Source of the DNA: Kutzneria sp. CA-103260
Lineage (GTDB): Bacteria; Actinomycetota; Actinomycetes; Mycobacteriales; Pseudonocardiaceae
NCBI RefSeq assembly: GCF_018263855.1
Contig: NZ_CP073318.1
Location: 5,394,001-5,458,000, forward strand
Length of the DNA stretch: 64,000 nucleotides
Direction of reading: 5' to 3'
Shown here: piece by piece, positions 42,985 to 51,063 of the stretch
Layout: each line of letters opens with the position of its first letter
Numbering within the stretch: the stretch's first letter is position 1
Translations under genes and position numbers: made by a program
The notes under the pieces: model-generated
The model's database searches: none
What the model saw: only the letters and a program-made list of their open reading frames with translations
What the model was told of the DNA's origin: nothing

Positions 42985-43959
42985 ATGATGGAGCTTATGA
43001 CGAGGGAATCCGTCGTGCTCGACGATGTCGATCGAGGCCTGCTCCAGGCCCTGGTGGTCGACGGCCGGGCGTCGTTCGCGCGTATCGGCGAGGTGCTGGG
43101 CGTGTCGGACCGCACCGTGGCGCGGCGCTACGCCCGGATGCTGGAGAGCGACCTGGTCCGCCTCGTCGGGGACGTCGACCCGGTCCGGATCGGCGGGGCC
43201 GAGTGGGTCGTCCGCGTGCAGTGCAAGCAGGGCGCTGCCGCCGATGTCGCGCAGGCGCTGGCCCGTCGCGACGACACGCGGTGGGTGAACCTGGTCTCCG
43301 GCGGCACGGAGATCTGCGCCAGCCTGCGCTCCTGGTCCGCGACCGAACGCGATGAACTGCTCCTGCACCGGCTCCAGCGCACCGCGCCGGTCCTGTCTGT
43401 CACCGCGCACAACGTCATGCACGTCTTCGGCGGCGGCCGGCAAGGGCTCGACGGTCCGGGATCCCTTGGGCCGGAACAGATCGCGGCCCTGGCACCGGTG
43501 CACGGCGAGCCGGCGGAGGCCCTGACCGACGCGGACCGTCCGCTGCTGCGGGCGCTCGCCGAGGACGGCCGCGCACCCTATCCCGTGCTGGCCGCCGCCA
43601 CCGGCTGGTCGCAGTCGCGGGTCGCCCGGCGGCTCGACGCGCTGCGGGCCGCCGGGCTGCTGTGGTTCGATGTGGACGTCGACACCGAACTGCTCGGCTA
43701 CCACGCGGAGGCGCGGCTGTGGGCGTCCGTGTCGCCCGCGGACCTCGTCACGACCGGCGCCACCATCGCCGCGCATCCCGAGGTCGCCTTCTGCGCCGCC
43801 ACCACCGGGCCGACCAACCTGCTGGTCGCCGTCGTCTGCCGGGACAGCCGCGACCTCTACCGCTACCTCACTGACCGACTCTCCGCGCTGCCGCAGATCC
43901 ACACGATCGAGACCGCGCCGATCATCCGCACCGTCAAGCGAGCCGGGCCGACCCGCTAG
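42985..43959 (+). CDS. Lrp/AsnC family regulator, duplicated-domain type
   Basis: 324 aa, about twice the usual 150 because two Lrp units are fused. First HTH: DVDRGLLQALVVDGRASFAR, IGEVLGVSDRTVARRY (about 11-45). A second HTH lies near 190-220 (DADRPLLRALAEDGRAPYPV, SQSRVARRLDALRAAG). RAM/AsnC effector segments follow each. Start ATG 42985 or 42988, SD GGGAGA. It probably controls the divergent bicupin-oxidoreductase pair, 66 bp away. Confidence 0.88.
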   Translation: MMELMTRESVVLDDVDRGLLQALVVDGRASFARIGEVLGVSDRTVARRYARMLESDLVRLVGDVDPVRIGGAEWVVRVQCKQGAAADVAQALARRDDTRWVNLVSGGTEICASLRSWSATERDELLLHRLQRTAPVLSVTAHNVMHVFGGGRQGLDGPGSLGPEQIAALAPVHGEPAEALTDADRPLLRALAEDGRAPYPVLAAATGWSQSRVARRLDALRAAGLLWFDVDVDTELLGYHAEARLWASVSPADLVTTGATIAAHPEVAFCAATTGPTNLLVAVVCRDSRDLYRYLTDRLSALPQIHTIETAPIIRTVKRAGPTR

Positions 43960-43961
43960 AG

Positions 43962-43974
43962 TTAACACCGTTAA
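43962..43974. promoter_or_regulatory. TTAACACCGTTAA palindrome
   Basis: Inverted repeat TTAAC-ACC-GTTAA in the 43-bp gap between the Lrp gene and the TIGR01777 gene. Its centre AACACCGTT is identical to that of the TetR operators at 3875-3905, but its flanks differ. It may be an operator for the downstream gene; regulator unknown. Confidence 0.4.
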
Positions 43975-44002
43975 TCACTTCCGTCGTGAGAAGGGCAGGC
44001 CG

Positions 44003-44881
44003 ATGCGCGTAGTCGTCGCCGGGGCGTCCGGGGTGATCGGGACCGCCCTGACGCCGGTGCTCCGTTCCGCCGGGCACGAGGTGCTGCGGCTGGTCCGCCG
44101 CTCGCCTTCGGCTCCCGACGAGCGCCAGTGGGATCCCGTCGCCGGGACCATCGCCGACGGCGCGCTGGACGGCGTCGACGCCGTGATCAACCTGTGCGCC
44201 GTCGACACCACCGCCAAGAGGTGGACTCCCGAGTTCAAGAAGGAGCTCACCGACAGCCGGGTCGTGCCCACCCGGGTGCTGGCCGAGGCCGTCGCCGCAC
44301 AAGGCGTGCCCGCCCTGTTGAACAGCTCTTCCGTTGCCTACTACGGCGACACCGGCGACCAGGTCGTCGACGAGTCCGTGCCGGCCGGCACCGGCTTCCT
44401 GGCCGACATGGACCGCGAACGCGAAGAGGCCACCAAGGCCGCCTTGGCGGCGCGGGTCGTCCTGCTGCGCACCGGCATCGTGCTCTCCCCCACCGGCGGG
44501 CTGCTCGGCCAACTGCGCCCCATGGTCGCCTGGGGCGCCGGCGGCCGCATGGGCACCGGCCGCCAGTACCTGGCCTGGATCTCCCTGCACGACGAGGTCG
44601 CCGCCATCCAGTTCGCCTTGGAGCACAAGGAGATCAGCGGCCCCGTCAACCTCTCCGGCCCGCAACCGGTCACCAACGCCGAGATGGTCCGCGCCGTCGG
44701 CCGCCTCCTGCACCGCCCCACCCCGTGGGTCTACCCGCCCTGGCTGCTGCGCCTCTTCGCCGGCGAACTCGCCGACGCCGGCGCCATGACCGGCCAGCGG
44801 GCCGTGCCCGACGCCTTGATCCGCCACGGCTTCGAGTTCCGCCACCCCACCGTGTCGGTCGCCCTGGCCGCCGCCCTTTAG
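44003..44881 (+). CDS. TIGR01777-family NAD-dependent epimerase/dehydratase
   Basis: 292 aa. Extended-SDR Rossmann start VVVAGASGVIGTALTPVLRS (about 3-22), AVINLCAVDTTAKRWTPEFK (about 66-85), SSVAYYGDTGD, and PWVYPPWLLRLFAGELA near the C-terminus. The family is homologous to YfcH/SulA-type epimerases, and its reaction is not established. SD AGAAGGG upstream. Confidence 0.9.
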   Translation: MRVVVAGASGVIGTALTPVLRSAGHEVLRLVRRSPSAPDERQWDPVAGTIADGALDGVDAVINLCAVDTTAKRWTPEFKKELTDSRVVPTRVLAEAVAAQGVPALLNSSSVAYYGDTGDQVVDESVPAGTGFLADMDREREEATKAALAARVVLLRTGIVLSPTGGLLGQLRPMVAWGAGGRMGTGRQYLAWISLHDEVAAIQFALEHKEISGPVNLSGPQPVTNAEMVRAVGRLLHRPTPWVYPPWLLRLFAGELADAGAMTGQRAVPDALIRHGFEFRHPTVSVALAAAL

Positions 44882-44916
44882 TCCATTCAGGCGTACGTCA
44901 GCCCCCGCCCAAGATC

Positions 44917-44975
44917 AAGGGACCTTCCCTGACGTTCAACGTCATGAAGGACCCCTTCACCACGTTCAGCTGATG
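44917..44975. repeat. Tandem two-unit intergenic repeat
   Basis: Unit 1 (44917-44946) contains AAGGGACCTT, ACGTTCAACGTC and ATG. Unit 2 (44947-44975) contains AAGGACCCCTT, ACGTTCAGC and GATG. Each unit combines an AAGG...CCTT dyad with an ACGTTCA element. The second unit overlaps the 3' end of the convergent MBL gene. It fills the gap between two convergent genes and may aid termination. Confidence 0.5.
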
Positions 44976-45973
44976 TCCTTGGGGGCGTCGAGCAGGAGTG
45001 AGACCGCGATGGTGATGATGTTGTCGCGGGTGAAGACGTCGACGCCGGCGAGCTTGCCCAGCCAGCGCTGGCGGATCTCGGCTTCGGCACGGGTGGCGAT
45101 GGCGTCGTAGTAGAGCTGGAAGGCGGCCCAGTTGTTGCCGGGCTCGACCTGGGCGGTGAAGTCGGCGAGCCTGGTCTGGCCGACGACGCGGTTGGTGGTG
45201 TCCCACAGGTCGTAGGTGAAGTCGCGGGACGTGCGGATGTCGGCGGGGGTGCCGAGGCGATGGACGTGGCCGCCGACGAAGGTGTCGATGTCCAGGCGGC
45301 TCAACACATCGTGGGCACGCAGGACGCCGGGGACGCTGTCGGCGGTGCCCCAGGCCTTGAACGGGGACCAGCCGGGCAGGACGACATCGACCATGACGGC
45401 GGCGCGTTCACGGGGCACGTTGACGATGATGTTGCCGGCCTCGTGGTTGGGGCCGGGATAGCTGAGCTCGAAGGCATGCCCGCCGACGTGCAGGACACGG
45501 CGGTCGGTGAAGGTGGTCGTGGGCATGGGACGGTTGGGGTCGCGGTTGGCCTTGACGGTGGCGGCAGTGTCCACATGGGACACCCGTACGACGTCGCCGA
45601 AGGCCTTGGCGTTGGCGATGTGGTCGGCGTGGGAGTGGCTGTAGATGATGTGCGTGACCGGCTTGGCGGTGACCCGTTTGATCGCGGCCGGCAGGGCGGT
45701 GGCGAGGCTCGGGGGTGCGTCGATGAGCACGACACCGGCTTTGGTGACAACGAAGGCGGACTGGTTGCCGCCGGCGGTGACGGCGTACATGGCGTCGCCG
45801 ATGCGGTCGAGGATGTATCCCTCGGCCGGCACGGGACGCGGGCGGGCGTCGGCCGGCAGCGGCGTGAACGTGGGGGTCGACGCGCTGGCCCGGCCGGCCA
45901 GCGAGGCCACGCCCAGGCCTGCCGCCGCCGCGCCGAGACCCAGCATGCCCCGCCTGCTCACCCGTCCAGCCAT
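44966..45973 (-). CDS. Tat-exported MBL-fold metallo-hydrolase
   Basis: 335 aa from ATG 45973 (SD GGAGG); GTG 45976 is adjacent. Tat signal SRRGMLGLGAAAAG with cleavage near GRASAS. Metallo-beta-lactamase motif SHSHADHIANAKAFG (HxHxDH) is followed by PGPNHEAGN and GGHVHRLG. This is like quorum-quenching/hydroxyacylglutathione hydrolase-type MBL proteins. The promoter region carries the 12-bp palindrome AATACATGTATT. Substrate unknown. Confidence 0.87.
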   Translation of the reverse strand: MAGRVSRRGMLGLGAAAAGLGVASLAGRASASTPTFTPLPADARPRPVPAEGYILDRIGDAMYAVTAGGNQSAFVVTKAGVVLIDAPPSLATALPAAIKRVTAKPVTHIIYSHSHADHIANAKAFGDVVRVSHVDTAATVKANRDPNRPMPTTTFTDRRVLHVGGHAFELSYPGPNHEAGNIIVNVPRERAAVMVDVVLPGWSPFKAWGTADSVPGVLRAHDVLSRLDIDTFVGGHVHRLGTPADIRTSRDFTYDLWDTTNRVVGQTRLADFTAQVEPGNNWAAFQLYYDAIATRAEAEIRQRWLGKLAGVDVFTRDNIITIAVSLLLDAPKDIS

Positions 45974-45990
45974 CACCCATCCTCCAGTTC

Positions 45991-46002
45991 AATACATGTA
46001 TT
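45991..46002. promoter_or_regulatory. AATACATGTATT operator-like palindrome
   Basis: Perfect 12-bp palindrome in an AT-rich patch (45988-46020) 18 bp before the MBL-hydrolase ATG, followed by GTATAC. It resembles TetR-family operators. No regulator gene is adjacent, so the controlling protein must be encoded elsewhere. Confidence 0.45.
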
Positions 46003-46179
46003 CGTATACTGGTATCAGCGTAACAACAGGCGGCGGCCCCGTGCCTCAGAACTGGCTCAGAGCCCGGGCAACCTCGCAAACAGGATTTCTCATCCCAGCA
46101 GGTGATCGATCACCTTCAGGATCGGCCGCTGAGGTCGAGGTGATACCGCCGGGCGGAAGAGGGGCAGCGCACGGCGTAG

Positions 46180-46362
46180 GTCTTCGGCGGACCGGTCAGC
46201 TTCGCCGGAGTGTCCACACTGGACTTGTACGACCTGGCCGGGTTCTGCCGAAAGTGCGAACGGCCCTACTGCCCAGCTCACTGGCAGGTGTCCGGCAGCG
46301 GATACGGACGGTGCCCGCGGGGGCACGGGCAGAGCCTCGACCCGCACTGGAGCCCTGACTAG
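46180..46362 (+). pseudogene. Zinc-ribbon-like small protein, probably decayed
   Basis: The frame from 46180 reads FAGVSTLDLYDLAGFCRKCE, RPYCPAHWQV, GYGRCPRGHGQSLDPHWSPD and stops at 46362. It has CxxC, CxxH and CxxGH pairs that look like zinc ligands. In the same frame upstream there are stops at 46177 (TAG) and 46141 (TGA), although the intervening residues (YRRAEEGQRTA, then VFGGPVSF) look coding. GTG 46210 could start a 50-residue product without SD. A nonsense-mutated gene or a very short real gene are both possible. The rest of the 436-bp gap (45974-46409) holds only the MBL promoter. Confidence 0.4.
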
Positions 46363-46409
46363 CGCGAGGGCTGGCCGTCGCCGCGATCACGGCGACGGCC
46401 TGCCGACGG

Positions 46410-47168
46410 TCAGCCGCCCGCGGCGATCTGCTTGATCCGGGCGGCCATCGCCGGGCTGTTGCCGGTGATCTGCTTGAACTCGGCCAGTTCCAGCGCCAGC
46501 CCCTCGTCCAGGGACAGCTCGGCCGACTGCACCAGCACCCGCTTGGCCGCGTACACGGCCTCGGTCGGCAGCTCGACGAGCTTGCGGCACCAGGCCACGG
46601 CAGCGTCGACGAAGCCCTCAGTGGGCAGCACCTCGTTGACCCAGCCGACCTTCAGCGCCTCCTCGGCCTTGAACACCCGGCCCCGCAACAGAACCTCGGC
46701 GGCCAGGCCCGGCCCGATCAGACGGAGCAGCCGCGGCGTGCCCCCGCCGCCGGTGGTGATGCCGACGTTCACCTCGGGGTTGCCCAGGTGCGAGCGCTGC
46801 GAGGCGACCCGCAGCTGGCAGGCGATGGCCAGCTCGTTGCCGGCGCCCCAGGCCTGCCCGTCGATGGCCGCGACCACCGGCTGCGGGATGTCCCGCACCA
46901 GGTCGGTGACCCGGTGCCAGGCCGGCGGGCCGTCCTCGCCCTCGCCGCGGCCGAGGCGGGCCAGGTCCTCGAGGTCGCCGTGCGCGATGAAATAGCCGTC
47001 GACGCCGCCGGTCAGCATCACGGCCTTCAGCTCGTCGGATTCCTTGCCCACTCGTTCGAGCAGATCCCCCAGCTCGGCGATGGAGGCGAAGTCGAGATAG
47101 TTCCGCGGCGGCCGCGTGTAGGTGAGAACAGCGATGCCGTCACGGTTCTCGAGTGCCCAGTTACCCAT
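46410..47168 (-). CDS. Enoyl-CoA hydratase/isomerase family protein
   Basis: 252 aa from ATG 47168. Crotonase fold: FIAHGDLEDLARL (oxyanion strand 1), AIDGQAWGAGNELAIACQLR (about 118-137), GNPEVNVGITTGGGGTPRLL with catalytic Glu (about 145-163), AEEALKVGWVNEV. The GxGGTPRL pattern suggests a hydratase/isomerase, but the second catalytic Glu position is uncertain. Monocistronic, divergent from the SRPBCC gene; the 172-bp gap shows no clear operator. Confidence 0.88.
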   Translation of the reverse strand: MGNWALENRDGIAVLTYTRPPRNYLDFASIAELGDLLERVGKESDELKAVMLTGGVDGYFIAHGDLEDLARLGRGEGEDGPPAWHRVTDLVRDIPQPVVAAIDGQAWGAGNELAIACQLRVASQRSHLGNPEVNVGITTGGGGTPRLLRLIGPGLAAEVLLRGRVFKAEEALKVGWVNEVLPTEGFVDAAVAWCRKLVELPTEAVYAAKRVLVQSAELSLDEGLALELAEFKQITGNSPAMAARIKQIAAGG

Positions 47169-47340
47169 GGTCGAATTATCCAAGCCCACCGTGACCACCG
47201 GCAACCGCACGTTCGGGCACCGAGCTCTGCCCGGTGTGCGGCCAGGGTGTCGGCCAGTGAGTCACCCGGGGGCGATGGACCGGGCCCGGCGGTGACCATA
47301 TTTCCCGTCACGCCAAATCCGAACAGCGAGGGAAACAGCG

Positions 47341-47766
47341 ATGTCCGTCACACGTTTTCACCTGGTCTCCACGCTCAGCCCGGCCGACGCCATGGCCGTG
47401 CTCACCGACTTCGGCCCGGCCCGCGTGCGGGACTGGCCGTCCATCGACACCCTTGAGGTGCACGAACGGGGCGATTCCTGGGCCGAGGTGACCGAGGGCA
47501 CCGCCGCCGCGTGGGAGCGGGCCCGCTACGAATGGGACGCCGACCGGCGGCGGGTCACGGTGTCCACGCACGAGTCGAAGCTTTTCGGGGTGGGCGGCGG
47601 ATGGATTTTCCAGCTGACGCCGGACGGCGACGGAACCCGGATCGACGTCGAGTTGACGCGGGAACCGCACAATTTCCGCCAGCGCCTCTTGGCGGCCGCG
47701 TTGCCGATCATCGGCCCGGCGAGTCTGCGCAAGTCGTTCGAGGCGGCGCTCAAAGCGAAGAAGTAG
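47341..47766 (+). CDS. SRPBCC family (START-like) protein
   Basis: 141 aa small helix-grip lipid/polyketide-binding fold. DAMAVLTDFGPARVRDWPSI begins the domain, with WAEVTEGTAAAWERARYEWD and GGGWIFQLTPDGDGTRIDVE strands, and a C-terminal helix LRKSFEAALKAKK. Ligand unknown. Its stop overlaps the convergent LAL regulator by 17 bp. Confidence 0.8.
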   Translation: MSVTRFHLVSTLSPADAMAVLTDFGPARVRDWPSIDTLEVHERGDSWAEVTEGTAAAWERARYEWDADRRRVTVSTHESKLFGVGGGWIFQLTPDGDGTRIDVELTREPHNFRQRLLAAALPIIGPASLRKSFEAALKAKK

Positions 47767-50371
47767 CCAACTCCCGTCTCGACGTAATGCCGAGCTTGGT
47801 GAACACCTTGCGCAGGTGCCATTCCACCGTGCGGGGGCTGAGGAACAGCGCGGCGGCGATCTCCGGATTGGTGCGGCCGGCGACCGCCAGCCGGGCGATC
47901 TGCGCCTCTTGCGGGGTCAGTTCCTCCACAGCGCCGCCGCCGCGTTTGCGGACCGTCTCCCCCGTCGCGGCGAGCTCACGGCCGGCGCGCTCCGCGAAGC
48001 CGCCGGCCCCGGCGGCCAGGAATGCCTCGTGGGCCGGCCGGAGCTGGTCACGGGCGTCGGCGCGGCGGTTCTCCCGGCGCAGCCACTCCCCGTACAGCAG
48101 GCGCGCGCGGGCGGCGGGCAGGGCCAGTGGCAGCCGGTCGATCGCCTCACGGAACTTGTCGTCAGAAGGGGCGACGAGGGCGTCGGCGAGGGCCTGTGTG
48201 CCCAGCGCCCAGTCGGTGCCGGCCGGGCCGGTGTGCTCGGCCAGCCGGTCGCGGGCCTCGGTCGCCGCAGCGATGTCGCCGGCGTGGATGGCGGCCTCGA
48301 CCAGTTCCGTCCATGGGGAAATCCCGAGGTGCGGCCCGACGCGGGCGGCCGCGGCCTGAGCGGCGGCATACCGGCCGAGGCCGTTGTTGAGCACGGCCAG
48401 GGCATGGTCGGCCATGGCGGTGAGCCGTCGTTCGCCGCGCTCGTCGGCGTCCCTGGTCACGGTCTCGATCAGCTCGACCGCCGGCTTTTCCTTGCCCTGC
48501 AAGGCAAGCAGCGTGAGCTCGGCGAACGGATCCCCGGCCAGGCCGGTGGCTTCCCGCAGCGTGCGGACCTCGTCGAGCAACGCGGCGGCGTCGGTCAGGC
48601 GGAGGTCGGCCAGCAGCGCGCCGGCCCGCGCGGTCAACGACGTCGGCAGAACGGACAGCGCACCGGTGACCCTGGTCTCGGCCAGCACCGTCTCGGTGAT
48701 CCGTTGCCACGCCTGGTCGTCCCAGATCTCCTGGGCGACCGGGGCGACCAGCAACAGCGGAGCCTCGCACAACGCCCGCCTGAGGCTCGGCAACGCCGCG
48801 ACGTAGCCGTCGAGCGCCCACGCCGCGAGGCCGGTGAGCAGCAGCCCGGCCGGATCGTCGCCCGCCGGCAGGGCCCGACCGGCCTCGGCCGCCGGACGCG
48901 GGTGGTCACCGGCGTGCACCGCCGCGCCGAATGCCGCCAGGTACGTCTCCCGGGCGGCGGCCAGATCGAGGTCCGCCAGCCGCCGGGCGGCGGCGAGCAA
49001 CGGCGGGCCGGCTGCGCGGCCCCGGTTGACGGCGAAGGCTACCTGGGCCCGCAGCCGCTCCACTTCGGCCTGGTGCAGCGGATCGAGCGGGCCGAGTTCC
49101 GCTGCTGCCAACAACTCCGGCACCTTGGCCGGCTGGCCGGCGGCGAACCGGGCCTGCGCCGCGGCGAAGGCGCGGGCGGCCCGCGGCTTCGGGTCGGCGG
49201 TCAGCTCCGCGGCCCGCTCCAGGAAGGCGGCGGCCGCGGCGTGGCCGCCACGGGAACGGGCCCGGTCGGCCGACTGAGCCAGCTCGGCCGCGACCTCGTC
49301 GTCCAACCCGAGGGTGGCGTGGGCGCGATGCCAGGCCCGGCGATCGGGATCCTGCTGCGGATCGGTGACGTCGGCGAACGCCCCGTGCACCGCGCGGAGC
49401 TCGGCCGGGGTGGCGGAGCGCCAGCTGGCCGAACGCACCAGTGGATGCCGGAACCGCACGCGGGCCCCGAGTTCGAGCAGCTCAGCCGATTCGGCCGGGG
49501 CGGCGGCGTCCGGTGTGACGTTGAGCCGTTCCAACGCCCGCCACAGCAGCGGGACGTCGCCGAGCGGCTCCACAGCGGCGGCCAGCAACAGCGTGCGGGT
49601 GTCTTGGGACAGCTCGGCGATCCGCCGCTGGAAGCCCTGTTCGATCCGGTTCGGGATCGGGGCCGTGGTCCGGCCGCCGAGGCCGAAGGCCAGCTCCGCC
49701 GGCGTGCGGCCGCGCGGAAGTTCCAGCAGCGCCAACGGGTTTCCGTGGGTCTCGGCGACGATCCGGTCCCGGATACGGGCGTCGACCGGTCCCGGCAGCA
49801 CCGAGTCCAGCAGCGCCCGGGCGTCCCCGTCGGGCAGGCCGTCGACCCGCAGCTCGGGCAGGCCGTCAAGCAGTTCCTCGTCGCGGGAGGCGAACACCAG
49901 GGCCACCGATTCGGCGTCCAACCGCCGGGCCACGAAGGTGAGGATCACCTCGGACATCTTGTCCAGCCACTGCACGTCGTCCACCACGCACAGCAGCGGC
50001 CGCTCGGCCGCCGCCTCGGCGAACAGCCCGAGCACCGCCAGCCCGACGTGCAACGCGTCCGGAACTGCACCGGCCCGTTCACCCAGCCCCACCAGCAGCG
50101 CCTCGCGCTGGGGCGCCGGCAGCCGGTCCACGTGGGTCATCAGCGGGACGCACAACCGTTGCAGCGTCGCGTAGGCGATCTCGCTCTCCGACTCGACGCC
50201 GACCGCCCGGGACACCCGCTCGGCGGGCATCGTGCCGGCCACGTAGTCAAGCAAGGCGGTCTTGCCGGCGCCGGCCTCACCCCGCAGCACCAGCACCCGG
50301 CTCCGGCCGTCGCGGACGTCCCGCACCAGCCGGTCCAGCGTCTCCTGCTCGCGTCTGCGTCCCAACAGCAC
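47750..50371 (-). CDS. LuxR-type LAL regulator (AAA ATPase plus HTH)
   Basis: 873 aa from GTG 50371, the only usable start between the TetR stop and the ATPase domain. LGRRREQETLDRLV begins the STAND-like ATPase; Walker A GEAGAGKTALL (about 36-46), Walker B LLCVVDDVQWLD (about 127-138). A long helical TPR-like middle follows. The C-terminal GerE HTH LTPQEAQIARLAVAGRTNPE and SPRTVEWHLRKVFTKLGI is at about 810-870. LAL proteins usually activate secondary-metabolite or sugar genes. It follows a TetR gene on the same strand. Confidence 0.93.
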   Translation of the reverse strand: MLLGRRREQETLDRLVRDVRDGRSRVLVLRGEAGAGKTALLDYVAGTMPAERVSRAVGVESESEIAYATLQRLCVPLMTHVDRLPAPQREALLVGLGERAGAVPDALHVGLAVLGLFAEAAAERPLLCVVDDVQWLDKMSEVILTFVARRLDAESVALVFASRDEELLDGLPELRVDGLPDGDARALLDSVLPGPVDARIRDRIVAETHGNPLALLELPRGRTPAELAFGLGGRTTAPIPNRIEQGFQRRIAELSQDTRTLLLAAAVEPLGDVPLLWRALERLNVTPDAAAPAESAELLELGARVRFRHPLVRSASWRSATPAELRAVHGAFADVTDPQQDPDRRAWHRAHATLGLDDEVAAELAQSADRARSRGGHAAAAAFLERAAELTADPKPRAARAFAAAQARFAAGQPAKVPELLAAAELGPLDPLHQAEVERLRAQVAFAVNRGRAAGPPLLAAARRLADLDLAAARETYLAAFGAAVHAGDHPRPAAEAGRALPAGDDPAGLLLTGLAAWALDGYVAALPSLRRALCEAPLLLVAPVAQEIWDDQAWQRITETVLAETRVTGALSVLPTSLTARAGALLADLRLTDAAALLDEVRTLREATGLAGDPFAELTLLALQGKEKPAVELIETVTRDADERGERRLTAMADHALAVLNNGLGRYAAAQAAAARVGPHLGISPWTELVEAAIHAGDIAAATEARDRLAEHTGPAGTDWALGTQALADALVAPSDDKFREAIDRLPLALPAARARLLYGEWLRRENRRADARDQLRPAHEAFLAAGAGGFAERAGRELAATGETVRKRGGGAVEELTPQEAQIARLAVAGRTNPEIAAALFLSPRTVEWHLRKVFTKLGITSRRELATSSL

Positions 50372-50439
50372 GTCGGCGAGCCTACCCGCGGCCGGCGTGG
50401 CGGGATCTGTTGGCAGTGGCCGGATCCGTGCGATCCGCG

Positions 50440-51024
50440 CTAGGCCGCACGCAGGTGGTCCAGGCAGAAGTCCAGCGCCGCCTCCAGGTGCTCGGACGAT
50501 CCCGTGGACATCAGGATCACCACCCCGCCCTGGATCGCGGCGAGCAGCGCCGACGCCGCCGCGGAGGCTTCGATGTCTCGGCTGATGTGGCCGCTGGCCT
50601 GCATCTTCTCGATGCCGATCTCGACCTGCCGCTGCCACTGCGCGAACAGCTGCCGGGTCACCTCCTGCGCGGCCGGGGTACGCCGGTCGATCTCCATGAT
50701 CAGGGCGCCCAGCGGGCAGTGCACGCCCTGCCGGCGGTAGCGCCCGACGACGGCGTCCCGCCACTGCCGCCACGCCGTCCATGACGTGAGCTCGCTGAGG
50801 TAGGGCTGCTGGTCCTCGATCACCCGGTCGGCCTCGTGCTGGGCCACCGCAAGCAGCAGCTGCTCGCGTCCCTCGGGGAAGTAGTGGAACAGCTGGCTCT
50901 TGCCGGTGCCGCTGCGGCTGCCGACGTCGTCCAGGGTGACATTGCCGACGCCGCGTTCGCGGATCTCCGTGGCCGCCGCTTCGACGATCCGCAGGCGGGT
51001 CGCGGCCCCCTTCTTGGTGAGCAC
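50440..51024 (-). CDS. TetR family transcriptional regulator
   Basis: 194 aa from GTG 51024. HTH: ATRLRIVEAAATEIRERGVG, VTLDDVGSRSGTGKSQLFHY (about 8-48). The C-terminal domain (GVHCPLGALIMEID, LFAQWQRQVEIGIEKMQASG) is the QacR/YcdC-like TetR_C_13/27 type. A 20-bp operator overlaps its promoter. 68 bp upstream of the LAL gene on the same strand. Confidence 0.9.
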   Translation of the reverse strand: MLTKKGAATRLRIVEAAATEIRERGVGNVTLDDVGSRSGTGKSQLFHYFPEGREQLLLAVAQHEADRVIEDQQPYLSELTSWTAWRQWRDAVVGRYRRQGVHCPLGALIMEIDRRTPAAQEVTRQLFAQWQRQVEIGIEKMQASGHISRDIEASAAASALLAAIQGGVVILMSTGSSEHLEAALDFCLDHLRAA

Positions 51025-51030
51025 CCATTG

Positions 51031-51050
51031 AATGTACCCTGCGGTCCATT
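51031..51050. promoter_or_regulatory. TetR operator
   Basis: Dyad AATGTACC-CTGC-GGTCCATT (one mismatch per arm), 6 bp upstream of the TetR start at 51024. Probable autoregulatory site that would also control the downstream LAL gene if co-transcribed. Confidence 0.55.
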
Positions 51051-51063
51051 ATCCGGCGAGCCT

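Noticed and set aside
47816..50443. An 875-codon open frame on the plus strand opposite the LAL regulator
   Set aside because: The minus strand encodes complete Walker A/B and LuxR HTH motifs; the plus frame has none.
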